Source: a virus. From it: 23,348 bases of DNA. The DNA is taken from positions 1 through 23,348 of the IMG/VR virus record IMGVR_UViG_3300042341_001110; one strand, given 5' to 3'. A program made the translations under genes and the position numbers. The notes under the pieces were generated by a model, which worked only from the letters and a program-made list of their open reading frames with translations, had not been told where the DNA came from and did no database searches. This document shows positions 14,643 to 21,645 of this stretch, in pieces. Positions within the stretch are counted from its first letter, which is position 1. Each line of letters begins with the position of its first letter.

Positions 14643-15263
14643 TCAACTGTATTCAGTCTTCTGTTTGTTAGGTCGCCTTGCTCTCCGGTTAGTTGGTATA
14701 GCAGTGGCAACAAATGCATCATCTTGTTCGCCCAAATCTGAGGCTACGGCTCGACAAACATCTGTTAACCACTTTTCCACTACTTCTTGCTCACTGGCAC
14801 CTTCATAACCGTGGTTGCGGAGAAATTCCACAAAATAACTGTTGTAATCCAATTCAAAAAAGCTTCGTGACGGATCAGTGGGGTCCCAACTGATGTTGGG
14901 CATAGCTACCCAAGGCTCTTTTTTGGCCTCAGCTGTTTGCTTCTCATGCTCATTGCGATCAATTTTGTTGTGTTTGAGTTCAACATCCAACAGGGCTATT
15001 GCACGATCAACACTGGTTTCTTCAGTAGTCAGCATGCATATTTGCTGGTCAAACTCATACTCAGTAAGTTGCCCATATTTCTTTTTGGATTTGAGAGTTT
15101 TGATCTCTTTCTGAAGAGGATCTTCCTCATTTATTTCAATCAAGCGTAACTCAAGGTCAAGACCCTGCATAGTGTATTCGGCTTCTGCAATTTGTCTTGT
15201 GCGACCTCGTAGACCCCAACTTCCTGGCCAAAGGCCAAAGGGGATTTTTAGATTCTTGCTCAT
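14643..15263 (-). CDS. Hypothetical phage protein with long charged helices
   Basis: A 206-residue protein. It begins MSKNLKIPFGLWPGSWGLRG, an unusual Pro/Gly/Trp-rich N-terminus, then becomes a long charged helical region (QIAEAEYTMQGLDLELRLIE, KEIKTLKSKKKYGQLTEYEF) likely to form a coiled coil. FFELDYNSYFVEFLRNHGYE and VVEKWLTDVCRAV form a C-terminal helical domain, followed by a basic tail (RRARRPNKQK). I recall similar proteins from T4-like marine phages but no function. The start overlaps the previous stop (ATGA). Confidence 0.75.
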   Translation of the reverse strand: MSKNLKIPFGLWPGSWGLRGRTRQIAEAEYTMQGLDLELRLIEINEEDPLQKEIKTLKSKKKYGQLTEYEFDQQICMLTTEETSVDRAIALLDVELKHNKIDRNEHEKQTAEAKKEPWVAMPNISWDPTDPSRSFFELDYNSYFVEFLRNHGYEGASEQEVVEKWLTDVCRAVASDLGEQDDAFVATAIPTNRRARRPNKQKTEYS

Positions 15264-15526
15264 GTTTTTTCCTTGAAGTTGTTTGGTAGCACATAACTGA
15301 GATCTTGTAGATCAAACATGTAGTCGGGTGCTGAAAGTGGCACTGCATACCTCACTTGGGGATGGATGTATTTTTGGTGCTCTGAAATAGGACACTCAGC
15401 CACCCTACTAGCTAGCGTGGAGAGATTGTGGGGATCCTGACCATACGAGATGGTGAAGAATCCCCGGTTGGCCACCAACAGCTCGCCACTATCTGAATAC
15501 CAATCAAATCTGACAGGTATGCTCAT
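15260..15526 (-). CDS. Small hypothetical phage protein
   Basis: An 88-residue protein starting two bases after the queE stop and ending on the next gene's ATG. SIPVRFDWYSDSGELLVANR suggests beta strands, and YMFDLQDLSYVLPNNFKEKT a short C-terminal segment. No motif recognised. Its tight position between queE and the 206-residue gene suggests shared transcription, not necessarily shared function. Confidence 0.65.
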   Translation of the reverse strand: MSIPVRFDWYSDSGELLVANRGFFTISYGQDPHNLSTLASRVAECPISEHQKYIHPQVRYAVPLSAPDYMFDLQDLSYVLPNNFKEKT

Positions 15527-15528
15527 GC

Positions 15529-16410
15529 TTAGGCGTAACTTCCAAATAAATGCAATTGCATATTAAAGACGAATCCGTTCTGGACACAATAACGAGCAGC
15601 GTGTTCGTGATTGGCTTGAGCAGTTTGCATATTGATAAGCCCTGGCGTCCAAAAACTCACAACTTCATCCACAATACTGCGTTCTTCAAGACTAATTTGA
15701 TTTTTCTCAGCTCGAATTTGCTTGCTTTTCTGCGGTTCATGGTTGTAAATGTTCATGGGACTTACAAACACCTTCTTACCAGTTTGGTCCCGCCAGTTGT
15801 GTGCCCAGTCAGGGACATTATTGTAAGGAGTATCAGAATCTGCACTCATTACAAATTTCAAACAGTCTGCTCTTCCTAGCATTTCTGCTCGTGGTTCAAG
15901 ATATTTCACCGGACGGCCATTTTTTTCACTGCACTTGGGACTTACTACTAAGGTAGTTTCCTGAGGAATGTTCTGGACGATAGTGCCGTTGCTTTCAATT
16001 TGCGTTCGGGCAAACTGGGTATTCATATGCTCTAAAAATGGAACAATGTTTTTTTGTAGCATGGGCTCACCGCCAGTAAGCACGAGAACCATGTTGCGTT
16101 TCTTTACAGGATCACTTCCTGGACCCCCATACACAACATCAGCCCAAAGAGGGGTATTACCATTGAAGCTGTCAGAGATGCTCTTTGCGATTTTGGAGTC
16201 AATCTCTTGGATTGTCATCCAATCACCATCATCAAAGAAAGTATCACAAAATGAACATTGGAGATTGCACTTGGCTAGCCTAACAAACACAGCAGGCTCG
16301 CCTCGATATGGGCCTTCTCCCTGAAATGTGGTGAAAATACTAGTTACAAAAAGTTCATCTTCTGCATTTTTGAAGTAACGTTCACCAACCAGCTCATTGC
16401 GTCCAAACAT
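15529..16410 (-). CDS. queE: 7-carboxy-7-deazaguanine synthase (radical SAM)
   Basis: A 293-residue protein. CNLQCSFCDT (C48, C52, C55) is the C-x3-C-x2-C iron-sulfur motif of radical SAM enzymes; FTTFQGEGPYRGEPAVFVRL is the QueE substrate-binding start; TGGEP (112-116) binds SAM; and VVSPK lies at about 155. QueE converts 6-carboxytetrahydropterin to 7-carboxy-7-deazaguanine, the third step of preQ0 synthesis after FolE and QueD. It is longer than many bacterial QueE (210-250 residues) because of the DSFNGNTPLWADVVYGGPGS region and a longer C-terminal half. AGGAG lies nine bases upstream of the ATG. It shares direction with folE and dpdA further upstream, supporting a DNA-modification role. 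Confidence 0.9.
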   Translation of the reverse strand: MFGRNELVGERYFKNAEDELFVTSIFTTFQGEGPYRGEPAVFVRLAKCNLQCSFCDTFFDDGDWMTIQEIDSKIAKSISDSFNGNTPLWADVVYGGPGSDPVKKRNMVLVLTGGEPMLQKNIVPFLEHMNTQFARTQIESNGTIVQNIPQETTLVVSPKCSEKNGRPVKYLEPRAEMLGRADCLKFVMSADSDTPYNNVPDWAHNWRDQTGKKVFVSPMNIYNHEPQKSKQIRAEKNQISLEERSIVDEVVSFWTPGLINMQTAQANHEHAARYCVQNGFVFNMQLHLFGSYA

Positions 16411-16427
16411 CCTAGATTCTCCTATTT

Positions 16428-16457
16428 GTTATAATTTTGTTGTAACCATGCAGACAA
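16428..16457 (-). promoter_or_regulatory. Possible sigma70-like promoter ahead of queE
   Basis: Minus strand TTGTCT (16457-16452), an 18-base spacer, TATAAC (16433-16428), in the 62-base gap before queE. Both hexamers deviate from consensus, so this is only a candidate. If real, queE would not depend wholly on the long upstream transcript. Confidence 0.35.
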
Positions 16458-16472
16458 GTCAAGGAGCTTGTG

Positions 16473-17057
16473 TTAAAGCTGCCAAACTAGTTGATAGCCG
16501 TCATATACAAGCGGCACACAAATGTTTTGAAAGAATTCTTCCACATACTTGCCTTTGCCTATCCGAGAAGAAGAGTCACCAAAATTATCGTCCACAGCAA
16601 TCATTGTGCCTGGACCCAAACAACTCCAAATTGCAGTCAATTCTTTCATATGATGAAAACTACTGGGATGAGGATTGTCTGGGTAAAAATCAAAACTGTC
16701 GAGATAGAGTAAGTTTATCTGACGGTTTTCTGCCTGCAACTTTTGACTTAAATTTCGTAACCAAACAACACTGTCTTGACAAAAAATTTGTGTGTTTGAG
16801 CACACTTGTGAGCGAGAAAAATTCACATGAGACTCATCCAAATCAACTGTCAATAGTTGCCCAGAAAAAGTTTCCACATACTTGTCAAAAATTATTGTAC
16901 TGAAACCATCACCGTGGAATCCATGTTGTAGGCTGCGACTGCATCCAGTTTCAACAATCAACGGATTGGCAGTTTGTTTTAGATGATTTATCATTATTTC
17001 AAAGCTGGCTTGGCGCTTACCTGTTTGGGCCAGCATTTGTTCAAGGCTCATGTCCAT
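16473..17057 (-). CDS. SAM-dependent methyltransferase (Methyltransf_24-like)
   Basis: ATG at 17057 has AAGGGAG eight bases upstream and avoids overlap with the GT17 gene, giving 194 residues; an in-frame start at 17129 is less likely. LIVETGCSRSL (33-43) is the glycine-poor motif I of this methyltransferase group, LLTVDLDE (68-75) carries the SAM-ribose acid, and LLYLDSFDFYPD and TMIAVDDNFGD provide the later strands. Relatives methylate sugars or small molecules, often by metal-dependent O-methylation. It follows three glycosyltransferase genes, so a glycan hydroxyl is the best guess for its target. Confidence 0.75.
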   Translation of the reverse strand: MDMSLEQMLAQTGKRQASFEIMINHLKQTANPLIVETGCSRSLQHGFHGDGFSTIIFDKYVETFSGQLLTVDLDESHVNFSRSQVCSNTQIFCQDSVVWLRNLSQKLQAENRQINLLYLDSFDFYPDNPHPSSFHHMKELTAIWSCLGPGTMIAVDDNFGDSSSRIGKGKYVEEFFQNICVPLVYDGYQLVWQL

Positions 17058-17073
17058 TTTTATTTCTCCCTTG

Positions 17074-17946
17074 TTATGTTCTGTAAGTGTGTTGGGTATC
17101 AAAAGGATAGATATCACTTGTTTTGACACCTAACCCAGGTGCAACATGTTGCGAGAATTTTTGTGCATTGGATAAGACAAAATTGGGAAAATAGTTGTTC
17201 AATTCCACTGTTTCAAAAAACTGTCCTGGGGTGTGATGGCTACCTTTTGTGGCTATAAATCTGTCAATGTCAAAGTTTTCGACTATTTCAGGTATATTCT
17301 CATTTGTATGAACAAAACTGTTGATCTTTTGAATACAATGCTGATTGTTTCCCAATGAGCTCCAATGCCAACCTCCATGCGCAACAAAGGCTGTGCCATC
17401 AGGCAACCCAACCCATGGAAACGTAAATGTTCGTTCTGTTTGAGGGTCAGTAAAGTCTTGAGACTTTGAGACAATAATACTTGGACCAGCTTGCCAATCT
17501 ACCCCATTTGTGGTTTTGATTCTCATGTAATTTAATTTATACAAATACTGTGGAGCAAACAAAATCCAACGAGTGTGCTGACTATCATGTTTTATGCTAG
17601 AAACTACTGATGCTCGAGGAATTTCATCGGCATCAGTTACAATGATCAAATCATCAGGGCTTTTGTCTCCTAGTCCTCGAGCAAGACATCTGCGTTGATG
17701 ATTTTCTCTGAACCAAAGGTTGTCTTCACCGCCAGGCATGTCATCAACAACAATGTGACGAATTTTCTGGGCATATTTTTCAAAGCGTTGTTTGTTTAGA
17801 TCAAAATACAAGGGCTTGAACATGCCAGTATGTGTAACATTTGATTCAGCTAACACAAAATAGTCAACAACGTCCCATAGCTCTTCAAGGCGTATTTCAA
17901 GTAGATCTAACTCATTGAAAAAAGTAAAACAATCATATACTTTCAA
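17074..17946 (-). CDS. GT17-family glycosyltransferase
   Basis: A 290-residue protein starting with TTG; AAAGGA lies seven bases upstream and the protein begins exactly as the family does (KVYDCFTFFNELDLLEIRL). DYFVLAESNVTHTGMFKPLY, NLWFRENHQRRCLARGL and IIVTDADEIPR (DAD at 105-107) follow. GT17 includes the eukaryotic bisecting N-acetylglucosaminyltransferase; bacterial and phage members transfer unknown sugars. It is the third of three consecutive glycosyltransferase-like genes in the leftward block and is followed 16 bases later by a methyltransferase. Confidence 0.88.
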   Translation of the reverse strand: MKVYDCFTFFNELDLLEIRLEELWDVVDYFVLAESNVTHTGMFKPLYFDLNKQRFEKYAQKIRHIVVDDMPGGEDNLWFRENHQRRCLARGLGDKSPDDLIIVTDADEIPRASVVSSIKHDSQHTRWILFAPQYLYKLNYMRIKTTNGVDWQAGPSIIVSKSQDFTDPQTERTFTFPWVGLPDGTAFVAHGGWHWSSLGNNQHCIQKINSFVHTNENIPEIVENFDIDRFIATKGSHHTPGQFFETVELNNYFPNFVLSNAQKFSQHVAPGLGVKTSDIYPFDTQHTYRT

Positions 17947-17964
17947 TTTTTTGTCCTTTGGCAG

Positions 17965-18657
17965 TTACAACAGTATTTTGTTTTGCCAACTGTTGCACAA
18001 ATTTATTTTTTCTGATTCACTTACACCAGGAAAATGCACAGCCCAATCGCCTGGCTGCCATGAGCCATCTGTCAACAGTTTGTCCAAGGCAGGTTTTGGT
18101 ATATAAGGATATAGGTTGTAATCATAGCTGTTTAACATTCGTTGAGGCACAACTTGAATCGTTTTGTCCCAAGGATGTGGAATTTTCAAAGACTCGCCTT
18201 GCGGGTAACTTGGGTGGTGTGTGCCGGGGAACCCAAATAACTGATTCAATGCCCACTGTTCTGAGTCCCAATGTTGCAAAGCTTCTTTTTCCACTTTCAA
18301 TAACTCGTGCAGTAATGACCGACACTGACTTGAGTTACGAAATAAAATGCTGCCTGTATTGAGGCCATTTACATCAGTTGAGATGAGTAAATCATGTGTG
18401 TCACTAGTTTTTTCTTGTATGGTTGTTTTGAAGTTGGTGATCAAAACATCAGTATCAGTATACCAAAGCCAACTGAGATGTGGGTGTGTGTCAAAAAGTT
18501 CCAACACCGCATGGATTCTGTCAAAGTGACTGGTCCAAGTGGTTTTTTCAAACAGATGATAATTGTGTCTCTGAGCATACAGCTTTTTGTTTTTGTCCAA
18601 GGTTATTTTTGAAAGTTCTGAGAAATTGTTGTTGTAAACAACCAGCAGTCCATACAT
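17965..18657 (-). CDS. GT34-like glycosyltransferase
   Basis: ATG at 18657 (230 residues) comes 11 bases after the preceding stop; a TTG at 18672 overlapping that stop is the alternative. WLWYTDTDVLITN holds the DxD motif (about 68-70). DLLISTDVNGLNTGSILFRN, WDSEQWALNQLFG, VVPQRMLNSYDYN and GDWAVHFPGV follow in the order typical of GT34 (galactosyl/xylosyltransferases of the GMA12/MNN10 type). It is likely to add one sugar to a glycan acceptor. Bacterial and phage homologues are uncharacterised. Confidence 0.85.
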   Translation of the reverse strand: MYGLLVVYNNNFSELSKITLDKNKKLYAQRHNYHLFEKTTWTSHFDRIHAVLELFDTHPHLSWLWYTDTDVLITNFKTTIQEKTSDTHDLLISTDVNGLNTGSILFRNSSQCRSLLHELLKVEKEALQHWDSEQWALNQLFGFPGTHHPSYPQGESLKIPHPWDKTIQVVPQRMLNSYDYNLYPYIPKPALDKLLTDGSWQPGDWAVHFPGVSESEKINLCNSWQNKILL

Positions 18658-18668
18658 GTGTTGCCCGA

Positions 18669-19466
18669 TCAAAAATAATTTCCATTTATGCGGTCAAACC
18701 AACAATCGCCCCCGCCTCCTAGAGGAGTTTGTGTTTTTGTATCCCGATTGCCTTCGCACCAATAGCTTTTGCCCAAACCTATCGCTATAGCCAATGGCGC
18801 ACTTTGATTGCCAATGAACATTTCACAACCTTGAATTACCTGTGCCAAATGCAACAGATCTAGGGTAGGAAAATAGTCAATAGTCTCCTTGAACTCTGTT
18901 TGCCACTCTTGATGTTCTCTAGGTGTGCCCACAAACACAGCCTGCTTGCACAGACCTTGTTTGATAAAATCCATCCATTTTTGTGTAGCACTGTTGTCTC
19001 TATGTCTAGGTGTTCGATTGATTACTATGGGTCGATTGGGGATAAGGATTGGGCTAACCTGTGTGAGCCAAGGCTCTCTCAACAACTGGTGCTGCAATTG
19101 AACGTCAGTCATATCCCATCCCAGTCCCAAGGCATAGGCTTGAGTTTGATTACCTTGCCAACCAGAAGGTAATATGAATTTCCAATTTTCAGCTGCTAAA
19201 TCATAATCAATGTGCTGGTTGGTATAGATTTGCACTTCATGCAAATAACTTTGGTGTAACAACAGGCTTTCAATGTTTTGAAAATCTTTTTCACTTATTC
19301 TGCCTGTGAAGGGCTGATTGTACCAACCCAACACATTTCGGCAAAACTCATCAAGGTATCCCAATTTGAGGTAAATGTTGCCACCCCCAAGGATTTTTAC
19401 TGCACAAAGACTGTATATTATATCACCAGCAGTGGCATAGGTTATGAAGTTTTTCAGCACAATCAA
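18669..19466 (-). CDS. GT-B glycosyltransferase-like protein (GT9-like)
   Basis: A 265-residue protein. The frame has no upstream ATG (an in-frame stop lies six codons before), so translation begins at TTG 19466 or GTG 19460. FITYATAGDIIYSLCAVKIL is the first GT-B loop, RPIVINRTPRHRD starts the second domain, and GNQSAPLAIAIGLGKSYW (219-236) resembles the GT9 donor-binding segment. The N-terminal domain is compact, and whether it is catalytic is uncertain. It is next to the GT34 and GT17 genes. Confidence 0.65.
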   Translation of the reverse strand: MIVLKNFITYATAGDIIYSLCAVKILGGGNIYLKLGYLDEFCRNVLGWYNQPFTGRISEKDFQNIESLLLHQSYLHEVQIYTNQHIDYDLAAENWKFILPSGWQGNQTQAYALGLGWDMTDVQLQHQLLREPWLTQVSPILIPNRPIVINRTPRHRDNSATQKWMDFIKQGLCKQAVFVGTPREHQEWQTEFKETIDYFPTLDLLHLAQVIQGCEMFIGNQSAPLAIAIGLGKSYWCEGNRDTKTQTPLGGGGDCWFDRINGNYF

Positions 19467-19511
19467 CCCAAGAAAACTATTTCAAAACTATACCAGAGTC
19501 GTGCAAGATTG

Positions 19512-20093
19512 TCACTTTTTCCTAAGAATGATTTCGATAGCTGATTCACCAATGGGTGTCAGTGTTTGATCTTGATTTTGAATATGGTATCGATAACTGG
19601 CATCCAAAAGCTCAAGCTTCAAGATAGTGAGTTCGGGAAAGTTGGCTAGGAAACTTGTGCAGCTTACAGAAACAGGACTCCAGCTGAGATTTTTTTGAAT
19701 TGTCCAAGTAGTTTTGTGATCCCAGTTGAAACGACTGGGAAAAACCCCTTGTTCATAAAGGTCTTCATCTGGAACCAATAGGACCATATGCCCACCTGGT
19801 TGCAAAATTCTGCTCCAGTTTCTCATAGCTTCTGTAGGGTCTCTCATGTGCTCAAGACAATGGCTGCTGAGTAACCAATCAAAACTGTTGTCAGCTACAC
19901 CTGCCATCAACTGCGCATCACCATCAGGTAGGTCCCAATTTCTCACCTGCTGCATTCCTGGAAAAAAATCTTTGTAATTGCTGACTGGGTCATCCCCAGC
20001 ACCAATGTCAATGCCATTGCCTACGAAATATCGAGTAATAAATCTGCTGTCAGAGAGCCTTCTCATAACAGCTTTACTGGTTTCATGTGTCAT
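19512..20093 (-). CDS. Class I SAM-dependent methyltransferase (Methyltransf_11-like)
   Basis: A 193-residue protein. GNGIDIGAGDDPV (25-37) is motif I, DGDAQ (57-61) the acidic adenine loop, SSHCLEHMRDP (76-86) motif III, and LQPGGHMVLLVPDED (97-111) the strand-4/5 region. The C-terminal half is short and substrate-specific. The ATG overlaps the previous gene by 11 bases and has GGAG eight bases upstream. By context the target could be a sugar, a precursor lipid or nucleobase, or a protein; nothing in the sequence decides between them. Confidence 0.82.
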   Translation of the reverse strand: MTHETSKAVMRRLSDSRFITRYFVGNGIDIGAGDDPVSNYKDFFPGMQQVRNWDLPDGDAQLMAGVADNSFDWLLSSHCLEHMRDPTEAMRNWSRILQPGGHMVLLVPDEDLYEQGVFPSRFNWDHKTTWTIQKNLSWSPVSVSCTSFLANFPELTILKLELLDASYRYHIQNQDQTLTPIGESAIEIILRKK

Positions 20094-20538
20094 TTTGATT
20101 CTCCAAACTGTTGTTTAACGCCTGCCAAGTGAGTTTCCCTTCTCTATGCTCAACTTCTGTTTCCAATGGCCTAATCAGGTCCTCATGGGAAACTTGTTTA
20201 GCTATCCTCAAACACTTTTTAACCCCTTGTAGATAACTTCTTGCTATAGCTACTTCCCCAGCGGCTTTTATGTCAATGCAGTTCTGCAAACTGTCTACCA
20301 ACTTAGATGCTGCCTTAGTGGGATGGTTTTGATGCCAAGTGACCTCACCTTGTATGCTGATGCTTAAGATGGTTTCGCCATAGTCATTGTCAACTCGCAA
20401 TGCTTGAGTAGGCCTGGCATTACTGCTACCAAATGTCAGTAACGTACCAACCGTGTAACCTGATCCAAGGTTATTCACTGTGATACCGGTTACACTGCCT
20501 TGACAGACACTGGTTACCTTAAAAATATTAGAGGCCAT
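20083..20538 (-). CDS. Hypothetical phage protein with structural-type N-terminus
   Basis: ATG at 20538 overlaps the previous stop (TGATG) with AGAGG upstream, giving 151 residues. The first third, SVTGITVNNLGSGYTVGTLL, is the GSGYTxG type of beta turn common in phage baseplate and fibre proteins. The rest (HPTKAASKLVDSLQNCIDIK, AIARSYLQGVKKCLRIAKQ) is predicted helical and unrelated to it by eye. It may be a small virion or assembly protein; the function is not known. Confidence 0.7.
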   Translation of the reverse strand: MASNIFKVTSVCQGSVTGITVNNLGSGYTVGTLLTFGSSNARPTQALRVDNDYGETILSISIQGEVTWHQNHPTKAASKLVDSLQNCIDIKAAGEVAIARSYLQGVKKCLRIAKQVSHEDLIRPLETEVEHREGKLTWQALNNSLENQNDT

Positions 20539-20822
20539 CAGGAACCTCTGGGCGATTGCAAAAACTCTATAAAACGAGCTTGATCTTCCACAGCCCAAAA
20601 ACTGAACCGAAAACTCTCATAGCTGATTTTTTCTGTGGACCAAATATTGGTGCAATTTTCCACACACCAATTGAACAACAGTTCATAACTGGGTTCATAA
20701 CGTTGGTTGGATGGCTTGTAAAGCTCTTCGAAGCTAAGGAGTAATTGATTGTGAATGAGTATTGCCCGAACACTCTCGGGCAACACATTCCACTCTCTAT
20801 ATCTACTGTTGATGATTTTCAT
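20538..20822 (-). CDS. Small hypothetical phage protein
   Basis: A 94-residue protein with AGGT about ten bases before the ATG. VLPESVRAILIHNQLLLSFE and LYKPSNQRYEPSYELLFNWC suggest a helical protein rich in Trp, Phe and Tyr (NIWSTEKISYESFRFSFWAV). No motif recognised. It follows folE by 39 bases and is coupled to the next gene by a TGATG overlap. Confidence 0.7.
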   Translation of the reverse strand: MKIINSRYREWNVLPESVRAILIHNQLLLSFEELYKPSNQRYEPSYELLFNWCVENCTNIWSTEKISYESFRFSFWAVEDQARFIEFLQSPRGS

Positions 20823-20861
20823 ATTTTGACCTAAAAATTCTCTGTTACAATAACTGTTGTA

Positions 20862-21542
20862 TTAGAGAGAGGTCAAGTCAACCATCTTCATAAATTCAGC
20901 ACGAGCACTGGGATCCTGTTTGAACGCACCACCCAGCTTGCTGGTAACTGTGCTGCTGCAATCATCTTCAACGCCACGATGACTTACGCAATAGTGCTTG
21001 CCGTGAATGACGACAGCAATGCTATCGGTTTCCAGGATATATTCCATTGCATGAAAGATCTGCTCAGTCAAACGCTCTTGAATTTGTGGTCGGCGGCTAA
21101 AGTATTCGACAATTCGATTGATCTTGCTTAGGCCCAATACCTTTTCTTTGGGAATATAAGCCACAGTTGCTACACCATCAATCACAATGAAGTGATGTTC
21201 GCAGGCACTTTTGACAGTGACATTTCGTTCACACACCATTTCATCATAGCCCATTTTGTTGGCAACAGTGGTGCACTTGGGGAAAGCTTCCCAATCAAGA
21301 CCCCAAAAAAGTTCCTGGATAAACATGCGAGCCACTCGTGTCGGCGTTTCAGCCAAACTATCATCTGATAGATTCAAGCCCATTGTTTCCATGATGTCCT
21401 TGAACTTGCGTTCAATAATATCAATTTTGTCTGTGCGGCTTAGGGAATTTTCCACTGTTGGGGTTTCAACCCCTTTGGAAACTAGGTATTCATGTACTTT
21501 GCGACCCAGTTCAGGATCACATTTTGTGCGATTATAGCTCAT
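20862..21542 (-). CDS. folE: GTP cyclohydrolase I
   Basis: ATG at 21542 is chosen because AAAGGAAAG precedes it; an in-frame TTG at 21578 would add 12 residues. In the 226-residue product, ACEHH (113-117) and HYCVSHRGVEDD (183-194) supply the zinc ligands C114, H117 and C185, with the same spacing as the E. coli enzyme. LAETPTRVARMF, LGLSKINRIVEYFSRRPQ and QERLTEQI complete the family signatures. It converts GTP to dihydroneopterin triphosphate, the entry step to 7-deazaguanines. The first 40 or so residues before the conserved domain are not recognised. A late-promoter octamer lies 76 bases upstream. Confidence 0.95.
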   Translation of the reverse strand: MSYNRTKCDPELGRKVHEYLVSKGVETPTVENSLSRTDKIDIIERKFKDIMETMGLNLSDDSLAETPTRVARMFIQELFWGLDWEAFPKCTTVANKMGYDEMVCERNVTVKSACEHHFIVIDGVATVAYIPKEKVLGLSKINRIVEYFSRRPQIQERLTEQIFHAMEYILETDSIAVVIHGKHYCVSHRGVEDDCSSTVTSKLGGAFKQDPSARAEFMKMVDLTSL

Positions 21543-21617
21543 ATCTTTCCTTTCAAAGCATCTGTCGTTTATGCACAACGGGTGTTTCCACCAATTTGCT
21601 ACCGTAATGTAGCAGAC

Positions 21618-21625
21618 TATTTATA
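21618..21625 (-). promoter_or_regulatory. T4-type late promoter ahead of folE
   Basis: Minus strand exact TATAAATA followed by G, in the 103-base gap between dpdA and folE, 76 bases before the folE ATG. It would give a leader of roughly 65-70 bases. Late expression of an enzyme for DNA base synthesis is unexpected, because modification is needed while DNA is being made; the octamer may also be chance in AT-rich spacer DNA. Confidence 0.45.
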
Positions 21626-21642
21626 ACACAAAAATTGTGTTA
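21624..21642. repeat. Perfect 8-base inverted repeat after dpdA
   Basis: TAACACAA, three A, TTGTGTTA, only three bases past the dpdA stop and touching the late-promoter octamer. It could be a transcript-end hairpin (though it lacks a following T-run on the minus strand) or an operator over the promoter. Confidence 0.6.
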
Positions 21643-21645
21643 TTG

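Noticed and set aside
13613-14722. Longer form of the FEN-type exonuclease from ATG 14722
   Set aside because: The extra 43 residues overlap the preceding gene by 80 bases, have no family resemblance, and the TTG at 14593 has a good ribosome site next to the conserved N-terminal strand.
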